The notes under the pieces: model-generated | Databases searched by the model: none | Seen by the model: only the letters and a program-made list of their open reading frames with translations | Told to the model about the DNA's origin: nothing | Shown: piece after piece, positions 1 to 7,182 of the stretch | Layout: every line of letters starts with the position of its first letter | Numbering within the stretch: the first letter of the stretch is position 1 | Translations under genes and position numbers: made by a program | Source of the DNA: an uncultured Clostridium sp. | GTDB lineage: Bacteria; Cyanobacteriota; Vampirovibrionia; Gastranaerophilales; Gastranaerophilaceae | DNA length: 11,482 bases | NCBI GenBank assembly: GCA_905212085.1 | Contig: CAJMDF010000050.1 | Span: 1-11,482 of the forward strand | Direction: 5' to 3'

Positions 1-883
1 AAGTATTATCCTGAATTAAAATTTTGTCATCAGACTTTGTCAAACTGTTAAAAATATCCGAAGATTTTTTATAATCCTTTAAAGATAAATAATACAATCC
101 TTGAGAATAATCATCCATAAAATTTTTAGAATTTTCATATTTATTTAAAAGCCTACAATATTTTTCTGCACTTTTTAAATCTCCCATTTCAGTATAAATT
201 CTTAAAAATAATGAAACCGGGATATTATTAGAATTTTGCATAAATTCATTTACATATTTTAAAGCTTTTTCATAGTCACCTTTTTCATAATATACAATAG
301 CCTTAGAATACAAAATCATATTTCTAGCATAATTACCATCATCAAAAGATGATAAGATATTATAAAACAATTCCATACGTAAACGAGAAAACATATCAGG
401 ATCAGCACTAACCAAAGAGGAAAACTCATTTTTTTCAAATTTATCCAAAATATTAATTGCCTCGTCATAACGTCCTAAAGTTTGTAATATATTCGCTAAT
501 AAAATATTAGTAGTTAAATTATATTTTACAAGAATTGGATTTGAATAATACTTTGCAGCAGAAAAAACATCTCCATTTTTTAAATAAGCAGCAGCAATAT
601 ATTCATCCATAGCTGCTTCAAAATTTTTGTTATTTACTATTTTTATAGCTTTTTCATAATTTAAAGCAGCCCTATCCGGCATCGATTTACTATACTTTTC
701 TCCCAACAATATATAAGCTTCAGGATAATTTGGATATTTTTTCACCAAAGCTTCTAACTCAACTAAATTAGATTGTTTCATTTTTGAATGATATTGAACT
801 TTGGGAACAGTCTGGACGCACAAAGTTAAAAGAATAAAAGCGATCACAGAAATTATTACAAAACTTCGTTTTATCCTATACAT
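1..883 (-). CDS. TPR-repeat protein with N-terminal membrane segment (partial, C-terminus beyond window)
   Basis: An open frame of 294 codons runs from an ATG at 883 to the left edge with no stop, so the C-terminus is missing. The start is supported by a GAAAGG site (890-895) six bases upstream. Residues 7-24 are hydrophobic after a basic MYRIKR start, which fits an uncleaved anchor or signal peptide. A Cys follows at residue 22, but the preceding Leu makes a poor lipobox. The rest is helical and Tyr/Ala/Leu rich, with tetratricopeptide-like helix pairs near 54-82, 92-115, 126-150, 190-218, 224-250 and 260-283; examples are YEKGDYEKALKYV and LGRYDEAINIL. TPR proteins act as protein-binding scaffolds, often in envelope assembly; no specific partner can be read here. 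It lies 33 bases after the preceding exported protein gene and is probably co-transcribed with it. Confidence 0.85.
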   Translation of the reverse strand, partial: MYRIKRSFVIISVIAFILLTLCVQTVPKVQYHSKMKQSNLVELEALVKKYPNYPEAYILLGEKYSKSMPDRAALNYEKAIKIVNNKNFEAAMDEYIAAAYLKNGDVFSAAKYYSNPILVKYNLTTNILLANILQTLGRYDEAINILDKFEKNEFSSLVSADPDMFSRLRMELFYNILSSFDDGNYARNMILYSKAIVYYEKGDYEKALKYVNEFMQNSNNIPVSLFLRIYTEMGDLKSAEKYCRLLNKYENSKNFMDDYSQGLYYLSLKDYKKSSDIFNSLTKSDDKILIQDNT

Positions 884-916
884 AAAAAACCTTTCAAACA
901 AAATAATAAACTCTAA

Positions 917-1549
917 TTATTGTTTTAAAGAATTTATATTATTATCTTTTTTTTCAACTGGAATAATCAATCTTTTAGGTATATTAAAATTACTTCCGTT
1001 ATCAAAAGAATTAAGTTTTATCCCAGGAAAATCTTTCATAGTTTGCGGGATAGAACCATCATAAATTACAGGGTCTGATTTATTTACCAATGAAGAAATT
1101 CCACTTTCCGGAACTTGAACATTTTGATATTTTGCGCCTATCTCATTATTTGGAGTCTCATTCACAATAACAAAATCAAGTAAAAATTTAGAATCTTTAG
1201 GAATAACACCTTGAGCAGGAGCTTTGCTTGAAGAATCAATCATTTCTACGAATTTAGCCGGATAATTTCCGTTAATATTATATACTTCATTATGAAAGTT
1301 TTGATATTTAATAGGCATAAAAACAAATGTAGAATTAGAAACATCCATAATTTGGCCAAGAACATAGTACCCTTCGTGTAACATTACATCTTTATTTAAT
1401 TGAATATTAGATAATATTTTAACAAGTAATGTCTGAGAAGGCTTTGCAATAGAAAACTCTTGTAAAGCTTGTACAGGTGCAGTTTTTGCCATTGCTGGCA
1501 TTGTATTAAATCCCATTAATAATGCAAATACAAATAATATCTTTTTCAT
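917..1549 (-). CDS. exported protein of unknown function, paralogue of the gene at 1632-2261
   Basis: A 210-residue protein with a classic Sec signal peptide: MKK, then a hydrophobic stretch, then cleavage after AMA near residue 21. The frame can be extended to an ATG at 1564, but that codon has no ribosome binding site, whereas GGAGAA sits seven bases before the ATG at 1549, so I chose 1549. The mature part has no Cys and looks beta-rich. It shares with the upstream gene a start of the form VQAL-x2-FS-x3-KPS, then KIL-x2-I, a G-x2-V-x-G-x-I-x-DV segment, an F-x-F-x-P-x2-Y segment, a Y-x-I-x-G-x-YPAK motif and a late K-x-F-x-L-x-F segment. The two therefore probably arose by duplication. I do not recognise the family. 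Its location is periplasm or outer membrane by inference. It follows its paralogue by 82 bases and precedes the TPR gene by 33. Confidence 0.85.
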   Translation of the reverse strand: MKKILFVFALLMGFNTMPAMAKTAPVQALQEFSIAKPSQTLLVKILSNIQLNKDVMLHEGYYVLGQIMDVSNSTFVFMPIKYQNFHNEVYNINGNYPAKFVEMIDSSSKAPAQGVIPKDSKFLLDFVIVNETPNNEIGAKYQNVQVPESGISSLVNKSDPVIYDGSIPQTMKDFPGIKLNSFDNGSNFNIPKRLIIPVEKKDNNINSLKQ

Positions 1550-1631
1550 TAATTTATTCTCCATTTGTTATAAAAGGATGATAACATACTTTTAAACTTC
1601 CGTCAATTCCTATATATATAGGTTATATAAG

Positions 1632-2261
1632 TTAATCAGCTTTCTTATTATCTAATTCTACATAATTATAATTAGGCAAATTATCATCATCATCATCTTT
1701 TACTTTAAAATTAAGAAAGAAATTTTGACCTTTCTGAATCACAATCTCACCACCTTTTTCGATATAAGAAAATGGAGAATCTTCATAAACTTCATTTACA
1801 CTTGATTTAAAACGATTATCTTTCTCATTTTTAACAGCACCTTCAATTGCACTGTAACCTAAAGAAAGCCCTTTTACAAAAAAACTGCCAACTCCAAGAG
1901 CTGCTGTTTTTGCTAATTCACCTTTATTTAATTTGGTAGTATATTTAGCAGGATAATAACCCTTTATATCGTAAGTTTTCCCACTCAAATCAGTATAAGC
2001 TAAAGGTACAAAAGTAAAAGAGGCATCCCTTTTCAATCTTTTAGGATCTGCGACATCAACGATTTTACCTTCAACTACACAACCTGAATCTAGAGTTATA
2101 GTTTCATCTATCACAATGTCTTCTAAAATTTTTATACGCATAGAAGAAGATGGTTTTTCAGTAGAAAAATCATCTAATGCTTGCACCTCAATTGCTTTCG
2201 CCCAAACAGGCTGAGTTATCATACATAAAATCAATATAATATATAAAAATATTTTACGCAT
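1632..2261 (-). CDS. exported protein of unknown function with Gly-rich hydrophobic segment, paralogue of the gene at 917-1549
   Basis: A 209-residue protein beginning MRKIF with a hydrophobic signal segment and a cleavage site after VWA at residue 22. The mature N-terminal half carries the same motif set as its neighbour (VQALDDFS-x3-KPS, KILEDI, EGKIVDV, F-x-FVPLAY, YDIKGYYPAK). It differs in having an inserted Gly/Ala-rich hydrophobic stretch near residues 117-140 (LGVGSFFVKGLSLGYSAIEG) that could associate with membrane. The segment after it (G-x2-IVIQKGQNFFLNF) ends in an acidic KDDDDDN patch. The overall pattern is faintly like the periplasmic beta-domain of TrbI/VirB10-type proteins, but I would not assign that family from sequence alone. 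The start codon is 33 bases after the uvrA stop, so it is probably translated from the uvrA transcript. The ribosome binding site is weak. Confidence 0.85.
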   Translation of the reverse strand: MRKIFLYIILILCMITQPVWAKAIEVQALDDFSTEKPSSSMRIKILEDIVIDETITLDSGCVVEGKIVDVADPKRLKRDASFTFVPLAYTDLSGKTYDIKGYYPAKYTTKLNKGELAKTAALGVGSFFVKGLSLGYSAIEGAVKNEKDNRFKSSVNEVYEDSPFSYIEKGGEIVIQKGQNFFLNFKVKDDDDDNLPNYNYVELDNKKAD

Positions 2262-2294
2262 TATTAACCAACTTTCTTTATTATTTATTATTTG

Positions 2295-5132
2295 TTATTT
2301 TGCAGAATTCTCCAAAATAGGTTTTAAATATTGACCTGTATATGAGTTTTTGCATTTAGAAACTTCTAATGGAGTCCCTTGTGCAATCACTTCACCACCG
2401 CCAATACCACCTTCAGGCCCTAAATCAATTATATGATCAGCAACTTTGATAAAATCAAGATTATGTTCAATGACTAAAATAGTATTTCCTTGATCTGCCA
2501 ATTGTTGCAAAATTTTTATAAGCTTATCCAAATCATACCAGTGAAGACCAACTGAAGGTTCATCAAGCAAATAAAGAGTTTTACCGGTAGAACGTTTATT
2601 TAATTCCGCTGCAAGTTTAATCCTTTGAGCTTCGCCACCAGAAAGAGTTGTAGCACTTTGACCAAGTTTCATATAATCAAGCCCGACATCATTCAAAGTT
2701 TGAAGTTTATTTTTAATAGAGGGAATACTGTCAAAAAATTCAAGGGCTTCTTTTACACTCATATCTAATACATCAGAAATCGTTTTCCCTTTATATTTAA
2801 CTTCCAAAGTTTCTCGATTATAGCGTTTCCCCTTGCAGACATCACATTTGACATATACATCGGATAAGAAGTTCATCTCGATTTTTATAACACCATCACC
2901 TTTGCAAGCCTCACATCTTCCGCCTTTTACATTAAAACTAAATCTACCAGGCTTGTAACCTCTAAGTTTTGCCTCATTAGTTTTAGAAAATAATTCTCGT
3001 ATATGTGTAAATAAATCCGTATAAGTAGCAGGGTTTGATCTTGGAGTTCTGCCAATAGGAGATTGGTCAATTGCAATAATTTTATCAATATTTTCAAACC
3101 CTGTAATTTCATCAACCCCTTGCGGTTTAGGCTTGTTACCTCTTAATTTATGCACAGCATATTCATATATCAAATCCTGCATCAAAGAAGATTTTCCGGA
3201 ACCTGAAACTCCAGTAAGGCATACAATTTTGCCTAGCGGAATATCTACATCAATATTTTTTAAATTATTAATATGTGCATTTTTAACGTGTAAAAATTTT
3301 CCGTTACCTTCTCTTACTTTTTCAGGAATAGGAATAAATTTTTCCCCGCTCAAATATTTTCCAGTAATTGAGCCTTTTGCATTTATAATGTCTTGAACGG
3401 AACCGCAGCCTATAACTTTTCCGCCATTAACTCCAGCCTTAGGTCCGATATCGACAATATAGTCAGCATTTCTTATTGTATCTTCATCATGTTCAACGAC
3501 AATCAAAGTGTTCCCAAGATTTCGTAATTTTATAAGCGTTTTAATTAATCTGTCATTATCTCTTTGGTGCAAACCAATTGACGGTTCATCAAGTACATAC
3601 AAAACACCTGAAAGTCCACTGCCTATTTGCGTTGCTAATCTTATTCGCTGGGCTTCTCCACCTGATAATGTCCCTGCACGACGAGCTAAGTCAAGGTAAC
3701 TTAGACCAACATCTTTCAAAAACCTTAAACGAGCTCTTATTTCATCTAAAATTTGTTTTGCGATATGCATTTGGAATTCATTCAATTCCAAATATAAATC
3801 AGACACAAAATCTAGCGCCTCATCAATCGGCATCAATGTGAATTCATAAATATTTTTATCTTTAATCCTTACAGCAAGCGGGAAAGGTTTAAGCCTTGCT
3901 CCATGACATGCCGGACAAGGGGTTGTTGTCATATATTTTTCAATTTCTTCACGCCAATATTCACCGTTAGACTCATTATAACGTTTTTCCAAAAATGGAA
4001 TTACACCGTCAAATTTTCGATATTTTGTTTCATAACGATGAGTTCCAAAACGCATTACCGTAAATTTCACAATATCATCACTACCATAAAGAATTATTTT
4101 TTGCTCTTTTTCAGATAATTCTTCAAATGGCTTATCCATATCAATATTAAATTGATGACAAACTGATTTCAAAACATCTTCATAATAAGATGTAGAAGTC
4201 TTTGACCAAGGATAAATTGCACCGTCTTTAAGAGATTTTTTTCTGTCAGGTACAATTAAATTCGGATCAATCACAAAATCAGCACCAAGCCCTGAACATC
4301 TTTCACAAGCGCCATAAGGAGCGTTAAAAGAAAATATTCTCGGAGCTAATTCTTCAAAGCTCAAATTACACTTAGGACAAGCTAATTTTTCACTGTATAT
4401 AATTTCTTTATCACCGATTACGTCTACAACTGCAATTCCATCAGCTTTTTTTAACGCAATTTGAACACTATCTGCAATTCTTGATTGTGCAGATTCTTTT
4501 ACTACAATTCTATCCACAACCACAGAAATATCATGTTTTTTAGTCTTTGCTAAAGATATTTCATCTTCATCAAGATTAAAAATTTCGCCATCAACTTTTA
4601 CGCGAACAAAGCCCTCTTGTCTTAATTCTTCAAATGTTGATGAAAACTCACCTTTTTTACCTCTTGCAATCGGAGCTAGAATTTGAATTTTTGTACCTTC
4701 ACCCAATTTCATTATACTAGATACAATTTCATCAATAGTTTGAGGTTTAATCTTTTCACCGCACACAGGACAATAAGGAGTTCCGACACGAGCATATAAA
4801 AGTCTTAAATAATCATAAATTTCAGTAACCGTTCCAACAGTGGATCGAGGATTGTTGCTGGTAGACTTTTGATCAATAGAAATTGCAGGAGAAAGCCCGT
4901 CAATATAATCTACATTTGGCTTATCCATTTGCCCGAGAAATTGTCTTGCATAAGTAGATAAACTTTCTATATAACGTCTTTGACCTTCAGCAAAAATCGT
5001 ATCAAAAGCAAGTGAAGATTTCCCAGACCCAGAAACTCCCGTAAAAACAATTAATTCATTTTTCGGCAATTCCAGCGAAATATCTTTTAAATTATGTTCT
5101 TTAGCTCCCTTTACTGTAATTGTATCTAACAT
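2295..5132 (-). CDS. uvrA: UvrA, excinuclease ABC subunit A
   Basis: A full-length 945-residue UvrA, the DNA-damage-sensing ATPase of nucleotide excision repair. As a dimer with UvrB it scans DNA in the cytoplasm and loads UvrB at lesions. Both ABC modules are complete. The first has Walker A GVSGSGKSS at 32-40, signature LSGGEAQRIRLA near 488 and Walker B YVLDEPSIG near 510. The second has Walker A GVSGSGKSS near 638-647, signature LSGGEAQRIKLA near 828 and Walker B YLLDEPSVG near 850. Zinc modules are present: CPKC/CERC near 251-277, CPACHGARL, and CEACKGDG/CDVCKGKRYN near 738-768. Length matches the usual 940-950. The ATG at 5132 is the only sensible start, yet no Shine-Dalgarno site precedes it. 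The gene starts 38 bases after the 88-residue gene, so cotranscription is likely. No LexA-type operator was evident. Confidence 0.98.
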   Translation of the reverse strand: MLDTITVKGAKEHNLKDISLELPKNELIVFTGVSGSGKSSLAFDTIFAEGQRRYIESLSTYARQFLGQMDKPNVDYIDGLSPAISIDQKSTSNNPRSTVGTVTEIYDYLRLLYARVGTPYCPVCGEKIKPQTIDEIVSSIMKLGEGTKIQILAPIARGKKGEFSSTFEELRQEGFVRVKVDGEIFNLDEDEISLAKTKKHDISVVVDRIVVKESAQSRIADSVQIALKKADGIAVVDVIGDKEIIYSEKLACPKCNLSFEELAPRIFSFNAPYGACERCSGLGADFVIDPNLIVPDRKKSLKDGAIYPWSKTSTSYYEDVLKSVCHQFNIDMDKPFEELSEKEQKIILYGSDDIVKFTVMRFGTHRYETKYRKFDGVIPFLEKRYNESNGEYWREEIEKYMTTTPCPACHGARLKPFPLAVRIKDKNIYEFTLMPIDEALDFVSDLYLELNEFQMHIAKQILDEIRARLRFLKDVGLSYLDLARRAGTLSGGEAQRIRLATQIGSGLSGVLYVLDEPSIGLHQRDNDRLIKTLIKLRNLGNTLIVVEHDEDTIRNADYIVDIGPKAGVNGGKVIGCGSVQDIINAKGSITGKYLSGEKFIPIPEKVREGNGKFLHVKNAHINNLKNIDVDIPLGKIVCLTGVSGSGKSSLMQDLIYEYAVHKLRGNKPKPQGVDEITGFENIDKIIAIDQSPIGRTPRSNPATYTDLFTHIRELFSKTNEAKLRGYKPGRFSFNVKGGRCEACKGDGVIKIEMNFLSDVYVKCDVCKGKRYNRETLEVKYKGKTISDVLDMSVKEALEFFDSIPSIKNKLQTLNDVGLDYMKLGQSATTLSGGEAQRIKLAAELNKRSTGKTLYLLDEPSVGLHWYDLDKLIKILQQLADQGNTILVIEHNLDFIKVADHIIDLGPEGGIGGGEVIAQGTPLEVSKCKNSYTGQYLKPILENSAK

Positions 5133-5170
5133 ATTAATATTATTGCATGTAAAAAACTTATTTCAAATTA

Positions 5171-5437
5171 TTATGCGTTAACAGATAATTTTAAACCAAG
5201 AATTTTATTTTGATTTTCTAATATCTTATTTTGATTTTGCAAAATTTGTTCAAGCATAATATTGTTTCTTGCGACTGCACGTAAAGTAATTTCCTGTGGT
5301 TCTTTTATTAAACTTGTTGTATAAATAATAGGTGCATCACTGTTAAGTTCACGCAATCTTTGTTTTACATCCTCTTTTGGAATATTATTTAAATCAGTTC
5401 CTTTAAATTGTTGGACATCAATTTTACTAACATGCAT
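5171..5437 (-). CDS. small protein of unknown function with C-terminal coiled coil, upstream of uvrA
   Basis: An 88-residue protein I do not recognise. It is well supported as a gene by a strong GGAGG site (5444-5448) six bases before its ATG. There is no signal peptide or membrane segment, so it should be cytoplasmic. Residues about 20-50 are mixed charged/hydrophobic, and the segment from about 52 to 82 is a predicted coiled coil: LEQILQNQNKILENQNKIL contains an exact tandem NQNKIL heptad with Ile/Leu at a/d positions and Asn/Gln between. This suggests a dimer or trimer. It starts 76 bases after the stop of the MmcQ/YjbR-like gene and ends 38 bases before uvrA, so it may share the uvrA transcript. 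A functional link to repair is only a guess from position. It could also be an unrelated oligomerising regulator. Confidence 0.75.
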   Translation of the reverse strand: MHVSKIDVQQFKGTDLNNIPKEDVKQRLRELNSDAPIIYTTSLIKEPQEITLRAVARNNIMLEQILQNQNKILENQNKILGLKLSVNA

Positions 5438-5449
5438 AATTTTCCTCCA

Positions 5450-5477
5450 ATTATAGTCTTGCTACAAATATTGTAAA
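5450..5477 (-). promoter_or_regulatory. putative sigma-70 promoter before the 88-residue gene and uvrA
   Basis: On the minus strand TTTACA (5472-5477) and a perfect TATAAT (5450-5455) are 16 bases apart. The -10 box abuts the GGAGG site of the 88-residue gene. A transcript starting seven bases downstream would begin near 5443 and omit most of that site. Either this box is not used as such, or initiation on this transcript is nearly leaderless. In such AT-rich DNA chance matches are common. Confidence 0.4.
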
Positions 5478-5513
5478 ACAAAACAAAAATTTTTTTGCCT
5501 GTTATATGAATTT

Positions 5514-5855
5514 TTATTTTCGCTTATTAGCAGTCAATTCAAAACTTTCTTTAATCAACGCATCTAGTAAATCCTTAGGAGATTTATTCACATCAACCAT
5601 AATCCAATGAGTTTTATTCATATGCCAAGCAGGTGTAATAAATTTATACTCATCTCTTAAAATAGCAGAATCAACAGGATTACATTTTAAATTTATACAT
5701 AAACGATCATCCAAATAAAACACTAACCCAAACCATTTGCCATTACTTTTATGTCTCAATACAGCATACTCTGAATAAATTTTTTCCTTGAAAGGGTATG
5801 ACTCTACTGCATCTTCATACTCTAAACAACGCTTAATTAAATCACTCTTATCCAT
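5514..5855 (-). CDS. MmcQ/YjbR family protein (CyaY-like fold)
   Basis: A 113-residue protein matching the size and pattern of the MmcQ/YjbR (DUF419) family. It has an N-terminal helix with CLEYEDAVESYPFKE, a central sheet with KWFGLVFYLDDRLCINLKC, the P-x-D-x2-LR-x-EY segment, and the typical end AWHMNKTHWIMVDVN followed by DLLDALIKESFEL. Members are small cytoplasmic proteins with a frataxin-like fold and are often annotated as DNA-binding. Their biochemical role is poorly defined, so I give no function beyond that. The start is supported by AAAGGA (5862-5867) six bases upstream. The gene is the first of the leftward group leading to uvrA, following a palindrome and a putative extended -10 promoter. 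Confidence 0.88.
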   Translation of the reverse strand: MDKSDLIKRCLEYEDAVESYPFKEKIYSEYAVLRHKSNGKWFGLVFYLDDRLCINLKCNPVDSAILRDEYKFITPAWHMNKTHWIMVDVNKSPKDLLDALIKESFELTANKRK

Positions 5856-5915
5856 AATAAGTCCTTTGCAATCTAAGTTATTAAAAATATTACTTATAAT
5901 TATACAAATACGAAT

Positions 5916-5924
5916 ATTATACCA
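5916..5924 (-). promoter_or_regulatory. putative extended -10 promoter for the MmcQ/YjbR-like gene
   Basis: The minus strand reads TGGTATAAT, an extended -10 element. It lies just downstream of the 27-base palindrome and predicts a start near 5909 and a leader of about 54 bases. No good -35 box is visible, as expected for extended -10 promoters. A second TATAAT lies at 5899-5904. Confidence 0.35.
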
Positions 5925-5927
5925 ATT

Positions 5928-5954
5928 GTATTATTTATATAATATAAATAATAC
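5928..5954. repeat. perfect 27-base palindrome after the 374-residue gene (possible terminator)
   Basis: The arms GTATTATTTATAT and ATATAAATAATAC match over 13 bases around a single central base. The palindrome starts one base beyond the stop codon at 5956-5958. As RNA it could fold into an AT-only hairpin of 11-12 pairs. There is no GC-rich stem and no following T-run, so it is not a textbook intrinsic terminator; a protein-binding operator is also possible. Confidence 0.55.
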
Positions 5955-5955
5955 T

Positions 5956-7080
5956 TTAATACCTAACATTAATATAATAACAATCTTTAGATTCAAAAGA
6001 GCAATGCCCCCATGGTCCATAATAAATTGTACTAATATAATTAGGTTTAAATAAATTATTTACATTATTATTAAGCAATAAAATATTACTTAAATCAAGA
6101 GAATACTTATAATGTTCCAAATCATCAATCAAAAAATAATTTGTAACTTTATCATCCCAAAATATAGTATAATTATGATTTTTAAATTGTGAAATCCTTA
6201 TTATGTTTGTATTTGGAAATAAAGCCTTTATCTGTTCATCTTTTAATTTCACTATTTTTACTTTTCCATTTATATCAAAAGTAACTATATATAATTCATA
6301 AGTAAAATTATTTTGGGCATATAAATTATCTTGTAAAATAAAATACTTGAAACTGCCGAAATCAGTATGATTTGCATAATTTTCAAGATCAACTATATAA
6401 CTATAACCACCAGATCCTTCAGGTATAGTTTCCCCAAAGACCCTATGATAACCTCTTAGCTTAATATTATAATTTAATTGTTTCCAATGCTTAGTTACTT
6501 CTGAATATAAATATATGTTCTGAATATTTGAACCTATTTTTATATATTTTTGAGTTGTAATATCTTTAAAAAATTTATTAACACCGACTTGCTGATAATA
6601 ATCACTTAAAGAAAATCGGAAAGAAGCATCCAGCATAAATTTTTTTATAAAATCGGTATAATCAAGAATATCAGAGATTAATGGGGGACTATTATAAGAT
6701 AAACCTTTTTCTATATTTTTTCTTTCTTGAGAAGAAAGAAGATGGTATTTCTTAGAATATAAAACCTTGTTAATAGAATCATATGAATAATTTTCAGAAC
6801 GCATAGATTCTATTATTCGTCCCCTCGAAACAGCATAACTGTTGTTCTGATTAGAAGATCTTACATCTTGACAATTTAAATAACAACCATACTCTTTTAC
6901 ATTTCTTATACAAGCAGCATATAAAGTATTAGAATAATGATCACACTCTCTATATGGGCTACACAAATAAAAAATAATTCCCACAAAAAATACTATTAAT
7001 ACACTTGCAATAATTAATAAAACTATAAATATAGGAGACGTTCTAGAATTAGAACAATTTGAATCTTCAGAATTTTTCAT
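5956..7080 (-). CDS. membrane-anchored protein of unknown function, Cys-rich after the membrane segment
   Basis: I do not recognise this 374-residue protein. The frame stays open upstream to 7152, but those codons are tRNA-Leu read as protein. The ATG at 7080 has AAAGG (7088-7092) seven bases upstream and is the real start. Residues 1-15 are polar, 16-39 form one membrane helix (IFIVLLIIASVLIVFFVGII), and the rest is probably outside the cytoplasm. Just after the helix five cysteines (40, 46, 57, 66, 70) are clustered, and two more are close to the C-terminus (GHCSFESKDC), suggesting disulfides. The remainder is rich in Tyr, Asn, Ile and Lys with beta-like segments. The helix lacks a prepilin cleavage motif, so I do not call it a pilin. 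It lies between tRNA-Leu and a palindrome, and its composition suggests a fast-evolving lineage-specific gene. Confidence 0.82.
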   Translation of the reverse strand: MKNSEDSNCSNSRTSPIFIVLLIIASVLIVFFVGIIFYLCSPYRECDHYSNTLYAACIRNVKEYGCYLNCQDVRSSNQNNSYAVSRGRIIESMRSENYSYDSINKVLYSKKYHLLSSQERKNIEKGLSYNSPPLISDILDYTDFIKKFMLDASFRFSLSDYYQQVGVNKFFKDITTQKYIKIGSNIQNIYLYSEVTKHWKQLNYNIKLRGYHRVFGETIPEGSGGYSYIVDLENYANHTDFGSFKYFILQDNLYAQNNFTYELYIVTFDINGKVKIVKLKDEQIKALFPNTNIIRISQFKNHNYTIFWDDKVTNYFLIDDLEHYKYSLDLSNILLLNNNVNNLFKPNYISTIYYGPWGHCSFESKDCYYINVRY

Positions 7081-7098
7081 GTAAAAACCTTTACCATA

Positions 7099-7179
7099 TG
7101 TCGACGGGGGGACTTGAACCCCCACAGCTCTCGCCACATGCACCTCAAGCATGCGTGTCTACCATTCCACCACATCGAC
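7099..7179 (-). tRNA. tRNA-Leu, anticodon GAG
   Basis: An 81-base tRNA. The acceptor stem GTCGATG pairs with CGTCGAC (one T-G pair) and the discriminator is A. The D-arm region TGGTGGAATGGTAGACAC is typical of bacterial tRNA-Leu. The anticodon arm is CATGC-TTGAGGT-GCATG with anticodon GAG (7144-7146), which reads CUC and CUU. A short variable arm, GGC-GAGA-GCT, and a T-arm, GGGGG-TTCAAGT-CCCCC, follow. The 3' CCA is not encoded, since TATGG follows. It begins three bases after the glycosyltransferase stop codon, and no separate promoter is evident, so it may be cut from a shared transcript. Confidence 0.97.
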
Positions 7180-7182
7180 TAA

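Noticed and set aside
801..1064. Plus-strand 87-codon frame across the TPR and exported-protein genes
   Set aside because: It overlaps two better supported minus-strand genes, including their ribosome binding site, and shows no domain.
1550..1564. Upstream start (MENKL) for the 215-codon frame
   Set aside because: There is no ribosome binding site before 1564, and the GGAG inside those codons is the site for the ATG at 1549.
2927..4118. Several 60-90 codon frames inside uvrA on both strands
   Set aside because: They are shadows of a full-length, strongly conserved gene and have no ribosome binding sites or recognisable domains.
5478..5513. Intrinsic terminator after the MmcQ/YjbR-like gene (A-run followed by T-run)
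   Set aside because: The only pairing is a short A/T stretch with no GC stem, which is too weak to call.
5956..7080. Type IV pilin-like assignment for the 374-residue protein
   Set aside because: There is no G/A-F-x4-E prepilin cleavage motif before the hydrophobic helix, and the protein is much longer than a pilin.
7081..7152. N-terminal extension of the 374-residue protein by 24 codons
   Set aside because: These codons are tRNA-Leu and its 3' flank read as protein (LEVHVARAVGVQVPPST is the tRNA sequence). The ATG at 7080 has its own ribosome binding site.
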